Positions 7,750 to 13,385 of a stretch of 24,232 bases of DNA are shown one piece after another. The stretch comes from a virus, in the IMG/VR virus record IMGVR_UViG_3300031857_001352, positions 1 through 24,232 of that record; one strand, written 5' to 3'. The number at the start of each line of letters is the position of its first letter. The stretch's first letter is position 1. The notes below the pieces were generated by a model. It worked only from the letters and a program-made list of their open reading frames with translations, did not search any database and was not told the DNA's origin. A program made the translations under genes and the position numbers.

Positions 7750-8111
7750 TTACATTCAGTCAATTATTAGTCGTATGTATGGGATTGATTTCAGTGCTAT
7801 ACGGTCTATTCCATTCACGAGTTGTTAAGGTAGAAAAGAAAGTAGAAGAACACTCAACAGACATTCAAAAACTTTACGATTTTAACGAATTGAAAGTACA
7901 ACGAATTGAGAGTGATATAATTGATTTAAAAAACGATTTTAAGGAATTTAAAAAAGAAATATCTGCTAAGATACATAGAGATAGCAACATCATTAATCAA
8001 GCAATACACACCATTGAAAGAGTGCAAAAAGTATTAGAAATGCACGAAGTTATCGAGGACAGATTAGAAAAAATAGAATTAAAATTAAACAATCTAAAAA
8101 AACAACTATGA
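7746..8111 (+). CDS. Membrane-anchored coiled-coil protein
   Basis: 121 residues. One N-terminal hydrophobic helix (about residues 4-23) is followed by a long charged heptad-rich region (VEKKVEEHSTDIQKL, IESDIIDLKNDFKEFKKEI, then an RLEKIELKLNNLKK tail). The layout, one membrane anchor and a periplasmic or cytoplasmic coiled coil, is like an inner-membrane spanin (i-spanin) or the haemolysin XhlA group of phage lysis proteins. The module also encodes a candidate unimolecular spanin, so a holin-accessory role is at least as likely. It overlaps neighbours by 4 bp on both sides (ATGA). Confidence 0.55.
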   Translation: MITFSQLLVVCMGLISVLYGLFHSRVVKVEKKVEEHSTDIQKLYDFNELKVQRIESDIIDLKNDFKEFKKEISAKIHRDSNIINQAIHTIERVQKVLEMHEVIEDRLEKIELKLNNLKKQL

Positions 8112-8332
8112 CACCAACTAACTACACACACGGGCCATCCGCAATCTACAAAAACCAAGTTTACAAAGTTATTGCCAACTATCCCGAAAAGAAAGAGGCA
8201 AAGCTAATCTACAACGGAGTAACTAAGAATGTGCCTTACGATGAATTGCACCAAGTAATGAGTGAGAGTGAGGCAAATTTGAGGATGTTAGAGGAAGAAG
8301 CTAAGGCAGTAACAGCAAAAACTAATTTATGA
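8108..8332 (+). CDS. Hypothetical 74-residue soluble protein
   Basis: No family recognised. Residues 10-50 have a beta-rich pattern (GPSAIYKNQVYKVIANY, AKLIYNGVTKNVPYDEL) that could be a small SH3-like barrel. A short acidic helix (EANLRMLEEEAKAV) ends the protein. It overlaps both neighbours by 4 bp, so it is translated with the putative endolysin, and an accessory role in lysis is possible but unproven. Confidence 0.55.
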   Translation: MTPTNYTHGPSAIYKNQVYKVIANYPEKKEAKLIYNGVTKNVPYDELHQVMSESEANLRMLEEEAKAVTAKTNL

Positions 8333-8796
8333 AAATCAGCCTAATTTTAGAGAGGGAAGTCTATACAGACAAATCCACAATAGGTAAACTATATTACAAA
8401 GATGTCCAAACAATAGTTCCTAAATTCATCTGCTACACTCTTGAAGATACTTGCAGAGATTGGAACAGAGATGGAGATTTAGACGATAAGGGAGAGCAGA
8501 AAGTATTTGGAGAAACAGCCATACCAAGCGGAACGTATCAAATGAATATGAGGTATTCACCGGGATTTAAGATTACAACTCCACACTTGCAGAATGTTAA
8601 GAGTTATGAATACATTTTAATCCATCCGGGCAATGGCCCACAACACAGCAAAGGTTGTGTTTTGGTAGGCAAAAAACAAGCTAAGGATTGGATCAGCGAA
8701 AGCAGAACAGCATTCAAAGAGTTGATGACCTTGCTGAAGAAGTATGAAGAAATGGAGATACAGATTGTTGACCAAAAGATAATTCCATTAGCATAA
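8329..8796 (+). CDS. DUF5675 family protein, putative endolysin
   Basis: 155 residues, the normal size for DUF5675. Family landmarks: a YTLEDTCRDWNRDGDL segment (residues about 36-51), AIPSGTY with a basic/aromatic strand after it (residues about 64-75), a YILIHPGNGPQHSKGC stretch and the VLVGK strand (about 96-115). The His...Ser-x-Gly-Cys arrangement resembles the active site of L,D-transpeptidases (YkuD), so cleavage or transfer at peptidoglycan cross-links is a reasonable idea; catalysis has not been shown to my knowledge. It sits among holin-like genes and just before a spanin-like lipoprotein, which supports a lysis function. Confidence 0.75.
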   Translation: MKISLILEREVYTDKSTIGKLYYKDVQTIVPKFICYTLEDTCRDWNRDGDLDDKGEQKVFGETAIPSGTYQMNMRYSPGFKITTPHLQNVKSYEYILIHPGNGPQHSKGCVLVGKKQAKDWISESRTAFKELMTLLKKYEEMEIQIVDQKIIPLA

Positions 8797-9095
8797 TGTG
8801 GCGAACATTCCTAAAAAATATTTCATTAAATACACTAAAGGATTTATACCATACATTCAGCAATGAGCGGAGTTTCCTTAGTAGCAAGAAGATTGAGCGT
8901 TCTTTGTTCGTTATTTCTATTTTGCTTATGTATTGGACTTATTTTATTTTGGTGGTGCTTAAAGCCAGTATTACGGATTTTATTTTATTTATTTCGCCTC
9001 TTTTTATTGCGGCAGGATTCAATCTTTTACAATCAGAAAAAAACAAGAAAAATGAAAAAAATAATCCTACTAATACTGATAGCAACAACGATTAG
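8796..9095 (+). CDS. Holin-like membrane protein
   Basis: 99 residues starting on the TAATG overlap with the upstream gene. Hydrophobic helices lie at about 36-56 (VISILLMYWTYFILVVL) and 60-78 (FILFISPLFIAAGFNLL). The N-terminal 35 residues are basic and the C-terminus is charged and Asn/Lys-rich. This is the layout of small class II holins. Its position directly after the putative endolysin and before the spanin-like gene makes it the best holin candidate in the window. The last 44 bases overlap the next gene in a different frame. Confidence 0.6.
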   Translation: MWRTFLKNISLNTLKDLYHTFSNERSFLSSKKIERSLFVISILLMYWTYFILVVLKASITDFILFISPLFIAAGFNLLQSEKNKKNEKNNPTNTDSNND

Positions 9096-9570
9096 TTGTA
9101 GTGTCATCAAGAATTTACGCAAAGAGAAAAAGAAAGAGGAAAGTAATACGGAGCAAGAAACTAAAACTGATAGTGTTGCCAAAGCAGAAATTGAGAAAGA
9201 AATAGTATCAACATTCACCTCCGATACAAAAACAGAATTTTTTGATTTAAGCGAGGTTACTATCTATGAGGTTATGAATGATAGTGGCGAGGTGAAAGAA
9301 CGCACCACAACGATTAAAAATAATATAAAGGGCAATGTTATAGCCAAAGGCAAGGAGGATAAAAAAGAAACCTCCGAAGAAAGCACAAAAGTTGATTTGT
9401 CAAAATCTGACAAGTCAAAAGAAAACAACTCAAAAAGCGAGGAAGTAAAGATTAAGGAAGTAAAAAAATGGTCATTGCCAACGTGGATGTGGATAACAAT
9501 GGGAATAACATTCTTTCTGTTTATCTTGGTAGCAGTTTGGAAAATCAAAAAGAAATACTTTCCTTTGTAA
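9052..9570 (+). CDS. Lipoprotein with C-terminal membrane anchor, candidate u-spanin
   Basis: 172 residues from ATG 9052; the frame is open upstream to 8863 but that part shadows the holin-like gene. The N-terminus MKKIILLILIATTIS-C16 is a lipoprotein signal with Cys16 as the lipidation site (lipobox T-I-S-C, loose but acceptable in Bacteroidota). A long Lys/Glu/Ser-rich linker (residues about 20-137) follows, then a transmembrane helix WMWITMGITFFLFILVAVW at about 145-163 and a basic tail. An outer-membrane lipid anchor plus an inner-membrane C-terminal helix in one chain is the defining layout of unimolecular spanins such as T1 gp11, which fuse the two membranes in the last step of lysis. 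It starts within the holin-like gene, a common arrangement for spanins. Confidence 0.7.
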   Translation: MKKIILLILIATTISCSVIKNLRKEKKKEESNTEQETKTDSVAKAEIEKEIVSTFTSDTKTEFFDLSEVTIYEVMNDSGEVKERTTTIKNNIKGNVIAKGKEDKKETSEESTKVDLSKSDKSKENNSKSEEVKIKEVKKWSLPTWMWITMGITFFLFILVAVWKIKKKYFPL

Positions 9571-9610
9571 TCACATTTTTCGACAACTTTACAGGGTTAT
9601 AGAAAAAAAG

Positions 9611-9637
9611 AAAGCCACTTTAATCGGTGGCTTTTTT
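9611..9637 (+). terminator. Rho-independent terminator 1 (end of lysis module)
   Basis: An 8-bp stem AAAGCCAC (9611-9618) / GTGGCTTT (9627-9634) with an 8-nt loop is followed by more T. An A-rich stretch precedes it, so it could also act on the opposite strand. It lies 40 bases after the u-spanin stop. Confidence 0.85.
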
Positions 9638-9653
9638 ATTTAAAAATAATTTG

Positions 9654-9661
9654 TATATTTG
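9654..9661 (+). promoter_or_regulatory. -7 element between the two terminators
   Basis: TATATTTG within AATAATTTGTATATTTGTG; the same AATAATTTGTAnnTTTGT context occurs at the terminase promoter (21341-21358). No good -33 TTG lies at the expected place, which is taken up by the T-tract of terminator 1. Confidence 0.5.
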
Positions 9662-9665
9662 TGCA

Positions 9666-9726
9666 ATTAGTTTTCATAGACTGAATAGATTGTTCGGAAA
9701 TGCCCACTTTAATAGGTGGGTTTTTT
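9666..9726 (+). ncRNA. Possible ~60-nt small RNA or attenuated leader
   Basis: A transcript starting a few bases after the -7 element at 9654-9661 would end at terminator 2 (T-run 9721-9726) after about 60 nt. The interval encodes no plausible protein. It could be a small RNA, or a leader whose read-through is controlled to reach the early genes. Both transcript ends are inferred. Confidence 0.35.
9703..9726 (+). terminator. Rho-independent terminator 2
   Basis: CCCAC (9703-9707), loop TTTAATAG, GTGGG (9716-9720), then six T. It shares the core CCACTTTAATnGGTGG with terminator 1, 15 of 16 bases identical, so the two are copies of one hairpin. Confidence 0.8.
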
Positions 9727-9754
9727 CGTTTATAAACATTTATTTTAAAATAAA

Positions 9755-9786
9755 TTTGTTTATATAAATATATTAATATACTTTTG
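9755..9786 (+). promoter_or_regulatory. Early promoter with overlapping AT palindrome
   Basis: TTTG at 9755-9758, a 20-bp spacer, then TACTTTTG at 9779-9786, a full TAnnTTTG match. A 12-bp palindrome TATATTAATATA (9769-9780) runs into the -7 element. The same palindrome occurs at the promoter near 14850. It precedes the early gene run starting at 9808. Confidence 0.65.
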
Positions 9787-9807
9787 CCAACAACAAATCA
9801 ATTTAAT

Positions 9808-9975
9808 ATGAAAAAACTAAATCAACTTGCAGACTACCTCAACAACTTATTATTAAAATACGAATGGTGTACATCTCACCGAGATAGATACCACGTACAA
9901 GAGCCAAAGAAAGAAGAAAAGAGGCTTAGAATTTGGCAAACAACACACAACGGAATTACAACTAAATACAATTAA
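9808..9975 (+). CDS. Hypothetical 55-residue early protein
   Basis: The start is ATG 9808, 21 bases after the -7 element; an in-frame TTG at 9784 lies inside the promoter. The product begins MKKLNQLADYLNNLLLKYEW and ends in a basic, Lys/Arg/His/Thr-rich tail. It has no recognised domain and no membrane segment. It is the first gene of the early run, a position often held by small host-takeover proteins, but no function can be read from the sequence. Confidence 0.6.
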   Translation: MKKLNQLADYLNNLLLKYEWCTSHRDRYHVQEPKKEEKRLRIWQTTHNGITTKYN

Positions 9976-9977
9976 TA

Positions 9978-10181
9978 ATGAAAAAGAAAAGTAAGATACA
10001 ATACATCATTTCACCGCTTCAATTAGCATTTGTTAATTCAATAATCCACGAAGAAACAAATCCTGAGAATGGGGTTGGAATTAAAAAGGGAGATGCCTTT
10101 GGAAAGATATTTATAGAGGCTCATCCGAAGTTTAAGAGTTTCAAAAAAAGTAAGGTAGCAAGGGAATTGGATGGAGAGTAA
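9978..10181 (+). CDS. Hypothetical 67-residue basic protein
   Basis: It begins 2 bases after the previous stop. The product is Lys-rich (KKKSKIQYIISPLQLAFVNS at the start, then FKSFKKSKVARELDGE at the end) and has no recognised domain. It overlaps the next gene by 11 bp, so it is part of the same transcript. Confidence 0.6.
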   Translation: MKKKSKIQYIISPLQLAFVNSIIHEETNPENGVGIKKGDAFGKIFIEAHPKFKSFKKSKVARELDGE

Positions 10182-10419
10182 CGCAAAAGAAAAAGCAGAA
10201 GAATTATTTAATAAATACTTTTCTGAACTACGACTACCGTCAGATTGTGAAGGATGTATGCAATGTGTTGATAGGTGTGGCAATATGGTAGCTGTTGCGA
10301 AGAAATATGCTTTGATAGCACTTGATGAAATTTTAAGCCATCATTCACAAGAACAAGGATTGTATAGAATTGATACATATTATTGGCAACAAGTCAAGTC
10401 GGAGTTGCAGTCTTTGTAA
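10171..10419 (+). CDS. Small phage protein with a CxxCxxCxxxC cluster
   Basis: 82 residues. The N-terminal helix (AKEKAEELFNKYF) and the later AKKYALIALDEILS helix match a small hypothetical protein that is very common in Bacteroidota phages. Between them sits C26-EG-C29-MQ-C32-VDR-C36, the spacing of a ferredoxin-type [4Fe-4S] ligand set, though the usual proline after the last Cys is a Gly. The common homologues I recall lack this cluster, so it may be a local insertion binding Fe-S or zinc, or chance. The stop lies 7 bases before the first attC-like site. Confidence 0.65.
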   Translation: MESNAKEKAEELFNKYFSELRLPSDCEGCMQCVDRCGNMVAVAKKYALIALDEILSHHSQEQGLYRIDTYYWQQVKSELQSL

Positions 10420-10425
10420 GGTTGC

Positions 10426-10557
10426 GTATAACGTTTTGTGGCTAACCGACAGGTTGGGATTAAATAGTACAAACTTTAAATAACAGATAAAATATGAAAA
10501 AAGCAGAAAATTTCAATGAAGCACAAAAACCCAACTTGCGGTTAGGTGCTGTTAGCG
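10426..10557 (+). repeat. attC-like recombination site A (132 bp)
   Basis: The boundaries are GTATAAC (10426-10432) and GTTAGCG (10551-10557). Arms CTAACCGACAGGTTGGG (10442-10458) and CCCAACTTGCGGTTAG (10530-10545) pair over 16 bp with one bulged A and one G.T pair. Bulged (extrahelical) bases are a mark of attC sites. The loop begins ATTA and holds the ATG (10494) of the next gene. The left core does not match the right core as well as in the other cassettes, as expected for the entry end of an array. Confidence 0.7.
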
Positions 10558-10712
10558 GTAGTTTTAATGGGGTAAAAATTGAAGATGTTTGGTCGGCTTG
10601 TACAAGAATAAAAGCTGATAAAGGTCATTTGCTAAACAAAAGTACAGAATGGAACAATGCTTATCAAGAAGGTTTTGAGGCTTGTTTTGAGTGGTTGAAA
10701 AATTACCGCTAA
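10494..10712 (+). CDS. Cassette 1 protein, hypothetical, 72 residues
   Basis: The ATG lies in the loop of attC-like site A, and the first 19 residues (MKKAENFNEAQKPNLRLGA) are encoded by that site; the cassette's own sequence begins at about residue 20. The body reads VKIEDVWSACTRIKADKGHL followed by an aromatic helix (YQEGFEACFEWLKNY). No family is recognised. The TAA at 10710-10712 is part of the core CGCTAAC of the next site, so gene and cassette end together. Short unknown proteins are typical integron cassette cargo. Confidence 0.6.
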   Translation: MKKAENFNEAQKPNLRLGAVSGSFNGVKIEDVWSACTRIKADKGHLLNKSTEWNNAYQEGFEACFEWLKNYR

Positions 10713-10832
10713 CGGCAAAGCATTGGCGATGTTGGGGATTAGAAAGTACAAAAGCTCAAATAAAAACAAATGATAGTAGAAAGCACAGAAGCTCAAATTA
10801 AGCACGAAAGCCCCAATATTGCCAATGCAGTG
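10552..10832 (+). mobile_element. Gene cassette 1 (281 bp)
   Basis: It runs from the G/TT cut point in site A to the one in site B. Its start GTTAGCGGTAGTTTT (10551-10565) is complementary to its end AAAATTACCGCTAAC (10699-10713) at 14 of 15 positions. In an integron cassette the two ends come together in the excised circle to form one attC, which predicts exactly this complementarity. Confidence 0.65.
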
Positions 10833-10838
10833 TTAGGT
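10707..10838 (+). repeat. attC-like recombination site B (132 bp)
   Basis: The boundaries are CGCTAAC (10707-10713) and GTTAGGT (10832-10838), the latter a perfect GTTRRRY core. Arms GCATTGGCGATGTTGGGG (10720-10737) and CCCCAATATTGCCAATGC (10811-10828) pair over 18 bp; the only imperfections are two G.T wobbles. The loop contains the ATG (10770) of the methyltransferase gene and shares GCACAGAAGCTCAA (10783-10796) with site C (11998-12011). Confidence 0.75.
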
Positions 10839-11921
10839 GCAGTTCCTGTTCACAAATTTCCTTATAACTGGAATTTAAAAGATGCAAACTTTACAAAGGA
10901 TAAAGGCAAAGTATTTAGTTGTTTTGCTTGTGGTGGTGGTTCAACAATGGGTTATAAATTGGCTGGATTTGATGTAATAGGACACAATGATATTGATAAG
11001 AAAATGATTGAAGTTTATAAAACAAATCATAATCCTAAATATTCATTTTTAGAAAGCATTACAACTTTTGCTAAAAGAAAAGATTTGCCAAAAGAACTTT
11101 ATGAACTTGATATTTTAGATGGTTCTCCACCTTGTAGTAGTTTTTCAATGGCTGGAAATAGAGAAAAAGACTGGGGCAAAGAAAAGGTGTTTAGAGAAGG
11201 ACAAGCCGAACAAGTTTTAGACACTTTATTCTTTGATTTTATTGATTTAGCAAAAGAATTACAACCCAAAGTAGTTGTGGCTGAAAACGTAAAAGGTTTG
11301 CTATTAGGAGAAGCGAAAGAATACGTTATTAAAATTTATAAAGAGTTTGACAAAGCTGGATATTATGTACAACACTTTTTACTTGATGCTTCAAAAATGG
11401 GAGTGCCACAACGTAGAGAAAGAGTTTTCTTTATTGCATTAAGAAAAGATATAGCACAACCATTTTTATATTATGCAGATATGTTTACAGAATTGCCAAA
11501 AATTGATATGCAATTTAACGAACCAATAATCACATTAAACGACATCAAAGACAATAGTGCTAATGATGAAAAATGCGAAATGACTGATGTTAAAAGAAAC
11601 ATCTGGAACAATAGAATTAATGGAGATAGTGATTTTAGCTGCACATTAGGGAGAATTGAAAACAGACCAAATTCAATGTTTAACAATAACTATTTATATG
11701 GAAATAAACCATTAAATACTATTACATCAAAAAAGAATGATGTGCTTTTTGATGAACCAAGACATTGTAATTTTAACGAAAACACATCCGGGCAAACATA
11801 CCCAAAAGATTATAACTTTTTAAATATGCCTTATTTATATTTATTAGGAATGAGTGTGCCACCTGTAATGACTGCACAAATATCAACTAAAATATATGAA
11901 CAATGGCTGTCGAAGTTGTAG
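10770..11921 (+). CDS. Cassette 2: DNA cytosine-5 methyltransferase
   Basis: 383 residues; it transfers a methyl group from SAM to C5 of cytosine. Motif I FSCFACGGGSTMGYKLAGF (about 49-67), motif IV GSPPCSSFSMAG with catalytic Cys122, motif VI ENV (172-174), motif VIII QRRERVFFIA (214-223), then a variable target-recognition region (about 235-350) and a degenerate motif X (LYLLGMSVPPVMT). No restriction endonuclease gene is adjacent, so it is an orphan enzyme, likely to shield phage DNA from restriction. The first 21 residues (MIVESTEAQIKHESPNIANAV) are encoded by attC-like site B; the enzyme fold begins at about residue 45. No later ATG precedes motif I, so this start is needed or a GTG at 10830 is used. 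Confidence 0.9.
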   Translation: MIVESTEAQIKHESPNIANAVLGAVPVHKFPYNWNLKDANFTKDKGKVFSCFACGGGSTMGYKLAGFDVIGHNDIDKKMIEVYKTNHNPKYSFLESITTFAKRKDLPKELYELDILDGSPPCSSFSMAGNREKDWGKEKVFREGQAEQVLDTLFFDFIDLAKELQPKVVVAENVKGLLLGEAKEYVIKIYKEFDKAGYYVQHFLLDASKMGVPQRRERVFFIALRKDIAQPFLYYADMFTELPKIDMQFNEPIITLNDIKDNSANDEKCEMTDVKRNIWNNRINGDSDFSCTLGRIENRPNSMFNNNYLYGNKPLNTITSKKNDVLFDEPRHCNFNENTSGQTYPKDYNFLNMPYLYLLGMSVPPVMTAQISTKIYEQWLSKL

Positions 11922-12065
11922 ATGCGTCTTTTGGAATTGCACCTAACGTATGGTGCTTGGCGAAGGTTGGGATTAGAATTAAAAAACTTTAAATTATGCA
12001 CAGAAGCTCAATAGAATTACAGAACTTGATTGAACCACAGAAGCCCAGCTTTTGCCAAGCACGTG
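10833..12065 (+). mobile_element. Gene cassette 2 (1233 bp)
   Basis: It runs between the G/TT points of sites B and C and holds the first methyltransferase. Its start GTTAGGTGCAGTTCC (10832-10846) and its end GGAATTGCACCTAAC (11933-11947) are complementary at 14 of 15 positions; the exception is a G.T wobble. Confidence 0.7.
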
Positions 12066-12071
12066 TTACAG
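11941..12071 (+). repeat. attC-like recombination site C (131 bp)
   Basis: The boundaries are ACCTAAC (11941-11947), a perfect RYYYAAC core, and GTTACAG (12065-12071). Arms GTGCTTGGCGAAGGTTGGG (11953-11971) and CCCAGCTTTTGCCAAGCAC (12044-12062) pair over 19 bp; all three deviations are G.T wobbles. The loop holds the ATG (11996) of the second methyltransferase gene. Confidence 0.75.
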
Positions 12072-13372
12072 GCAGTACGGGTTTAAATGTACTATCTCTT
12101 TTCGATGGTATGTCTTGTGGTCAATTGGCTTTGCAAAGAGCTGGTATTAAAGTAAACAAATACTATGCAAGTGAAATAGACAAACACGCCATAAAGGTAA
12201 CAATGGCAAACTTTCCTAATACAATTCAATTAGGGGATGTAACAAAAGTATTTGCAAAGGACTTGGATAAAATAGATTTGGTTATTGGTGGCAGTCCGTG
12301 CCAGGGATTCAGCTTTGCTGGTAAAGGATTAAACTTTGAAGACCCACGAAGTATGCTATTTTTTGAATTTGTAAGATTGGTAAATGAATGCAACCCAAAA
12401 TACTTTTTACTTGAAAATGTGAAAATGAAAAAAGAACACGAATTGGTTATAAGCCAGTACATGAAGGTAGCACCAATTGAAATAAATAGTGCTTTACTAT
12501 CTGCTCAAAATAGAGTTAGATTATACTGGACAAATATAAATCAAGTGCCGTGGGGTTTATTTGGCGATATGATTACAGATATACCACAGCCAAAGGATAA
12601 AAAAATATTGCTTAAAGATATACTTGAAAGTGATGTGCCGGATAAGTTTTATTTAAGTGATAAAATGCTAAAGTATTTTGAAACTCGTTCAGCAAACTTT
12701 AATGGTGGCAAAGTGAATGTAAGAAACGAAGAAGGTAAAGCGACTGCAATTTTGGCGAGCTCAGCAAGTTGTGATATTAGTGACAACTTTATAAAAGTAG
12801 ATACTACTTTGAAAGTATCAAATAACCAAGACAAGGCAAATTGCTTTACTGCTGGGGGAAATAGTGGCGGACTGCATTCTGATATGACTTTAATAGTTGC
12901 AAGTAGAGGCAGAAACCCACAAAATCAAAAAAGTAGAGATGTAGGATTAAATACTGAACAAATGCTTGAGCCAAGATTTGACGGCAAAACAAATTGCCTT
13001 ACAAGTGTTCAAAAGGATAATTTAGTTTTATCAATACCCGAAGCAACTAAAAAAGGATATGTAGAAATTGAAGCAGGGCAATGTTTTGATTTTGAAAACC
13101 CAAATAGTGAAACTCGAAGAGGTCGTAAAATGGAAGTAAAATCAAATTGCTTAATGGCAAAAGAAACCGACTTTATGCAGTTTACAAATGAGGGCAAAAT
13201 AAGACGATTAACACCAACAGAATGCGAAAGGTTACAAACCGTACCCGATGGATATACAAATTATGTGAGTGATACACAACGATATAGAATGTTAGGAAAT
13301 GGTTGGACAGTAGATGTCATTGCCTATATATTCTCATATATGCAAAAACTTTCAAATTATGCAGGATGCTAG
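11996..13372 (+). CDS. Cassette 3: DNA cytosine-5 methyltransferase with expanded recognition region
   Basis: 458 residues. Motif I LNVLSLFDGMSCGQLAL (30-46), motif II around SEIDKHA, motif IV GGSPCQGFSFAG with catalytic Cys102, motif VI LLENVKM (138-144), motif VIII QNRVRLYW (171-178), and motifs IX-X RRLTPTECERLQ and YRMLGNGWTVDVIA near the C-terminus. Between VIII and IX lies about 220 residues with recurring K(A/T/S)NC(L/F)-like units (about 277, 325 and 385), suggesting repeated target-recognition elements. It is unlike cassette 2's enzyme in motif IV (PCQ against PPCSS), so the two probably methylate different sites. Residues 1-23 are encoded by attC-like site C; cassette sequence begins near residue 24, directly before motif I. 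The TAG (13370-13372) abuts the cassette's right half site. Confidence 0.93.
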   Translation: MHRSSIELQNLIEPQKPSFCQARVTGSTGLNVLSLFDGMSCGQLALQRAGIKVNKYYASEIDKHAIKVTMANFPNTIQLGDVTKVFAKDLDKIDLVIGGSPCQGFSFAGKGLNFEDPRSMLFFEFVRLVNECNPKYFLLENVKMKKEHELVISQYMKVAPIEINSALLSAQNRVRLYWTNINQVPWGLFGDMITDIPQPKDKKILLKDILESDVPDKFYLSDKMLKYFETRSANFNGGKVNVRNEEGKATAILASSASCDISDNFIKVDTTLKVSNNQDKANCFTAGGNSGGLHSDMTLIVASRGRNPQNQKSRDVGLNTEQMLEPRFDGKTNCLTSVQKDNLVLSIPEATKKGYVEIEAGQCFDFENPNSETRRGRKMEVKSNCLMAKETDFMQFTNEGKIRRLTPTECERLQTVPDGYTNYVSDTQRYRMLGNGWTVDVIAYIFSYMQKLSNYAGC

Positions 13373-13385
13373 TATTGCTTGTAAC
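12066..13385 (+). mobile_element. Gene cassette 3 with truncated right site
   Basis: Its start GTTACAGGCAGTAC (12065-12078) is complementary to GTATTGCTTGTAAC (13372-13385), 12 of 14 with two G.T wobbles. After the TTGTAAC core, TATTGCACTTGCG faintly resembles the left arm of site C, but no GGTTGGG arm, partner arm or loop follows. The site is therefore a half site, and phage sequence resumes before 13422. Confidence 0.6.

Larger units (their letters stand above)
10426..13385 (+). mobile_element. Integron-type gene cassette array in a phage genome (no integrase)
   Basis: Three cassettes in the same orientation are separated by three homologous 131-132 bp sites with integron attC architecture, with a degraded half site at the right end. 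Each cassette carries one gene on the + strand: a small unknown protein and two cytosine-5 methyltransferases. The flanking genes are ordinary phage genes. No tyrosine recombinase of the IntI type is in the window, so mobility would need an enzyme supplied in trans. This is the organisation called CALIN (attC clusters lacking an integrase) in bacterial chromosomes. The layout with start codons inside attC resembles what I recall of the Treponema denticola integron and of Bacteroidota cassettes. Confidence 0.75.

Noticed and set aside
9590-9600. GGGTTATAG as a possible cassette start paired with the left core of site A (GTATAAC)
   Set aside because: The match is too short, the position is before the lysis terminator, and the sequence beyond GTTATA does not complement the bases upstream of site A.
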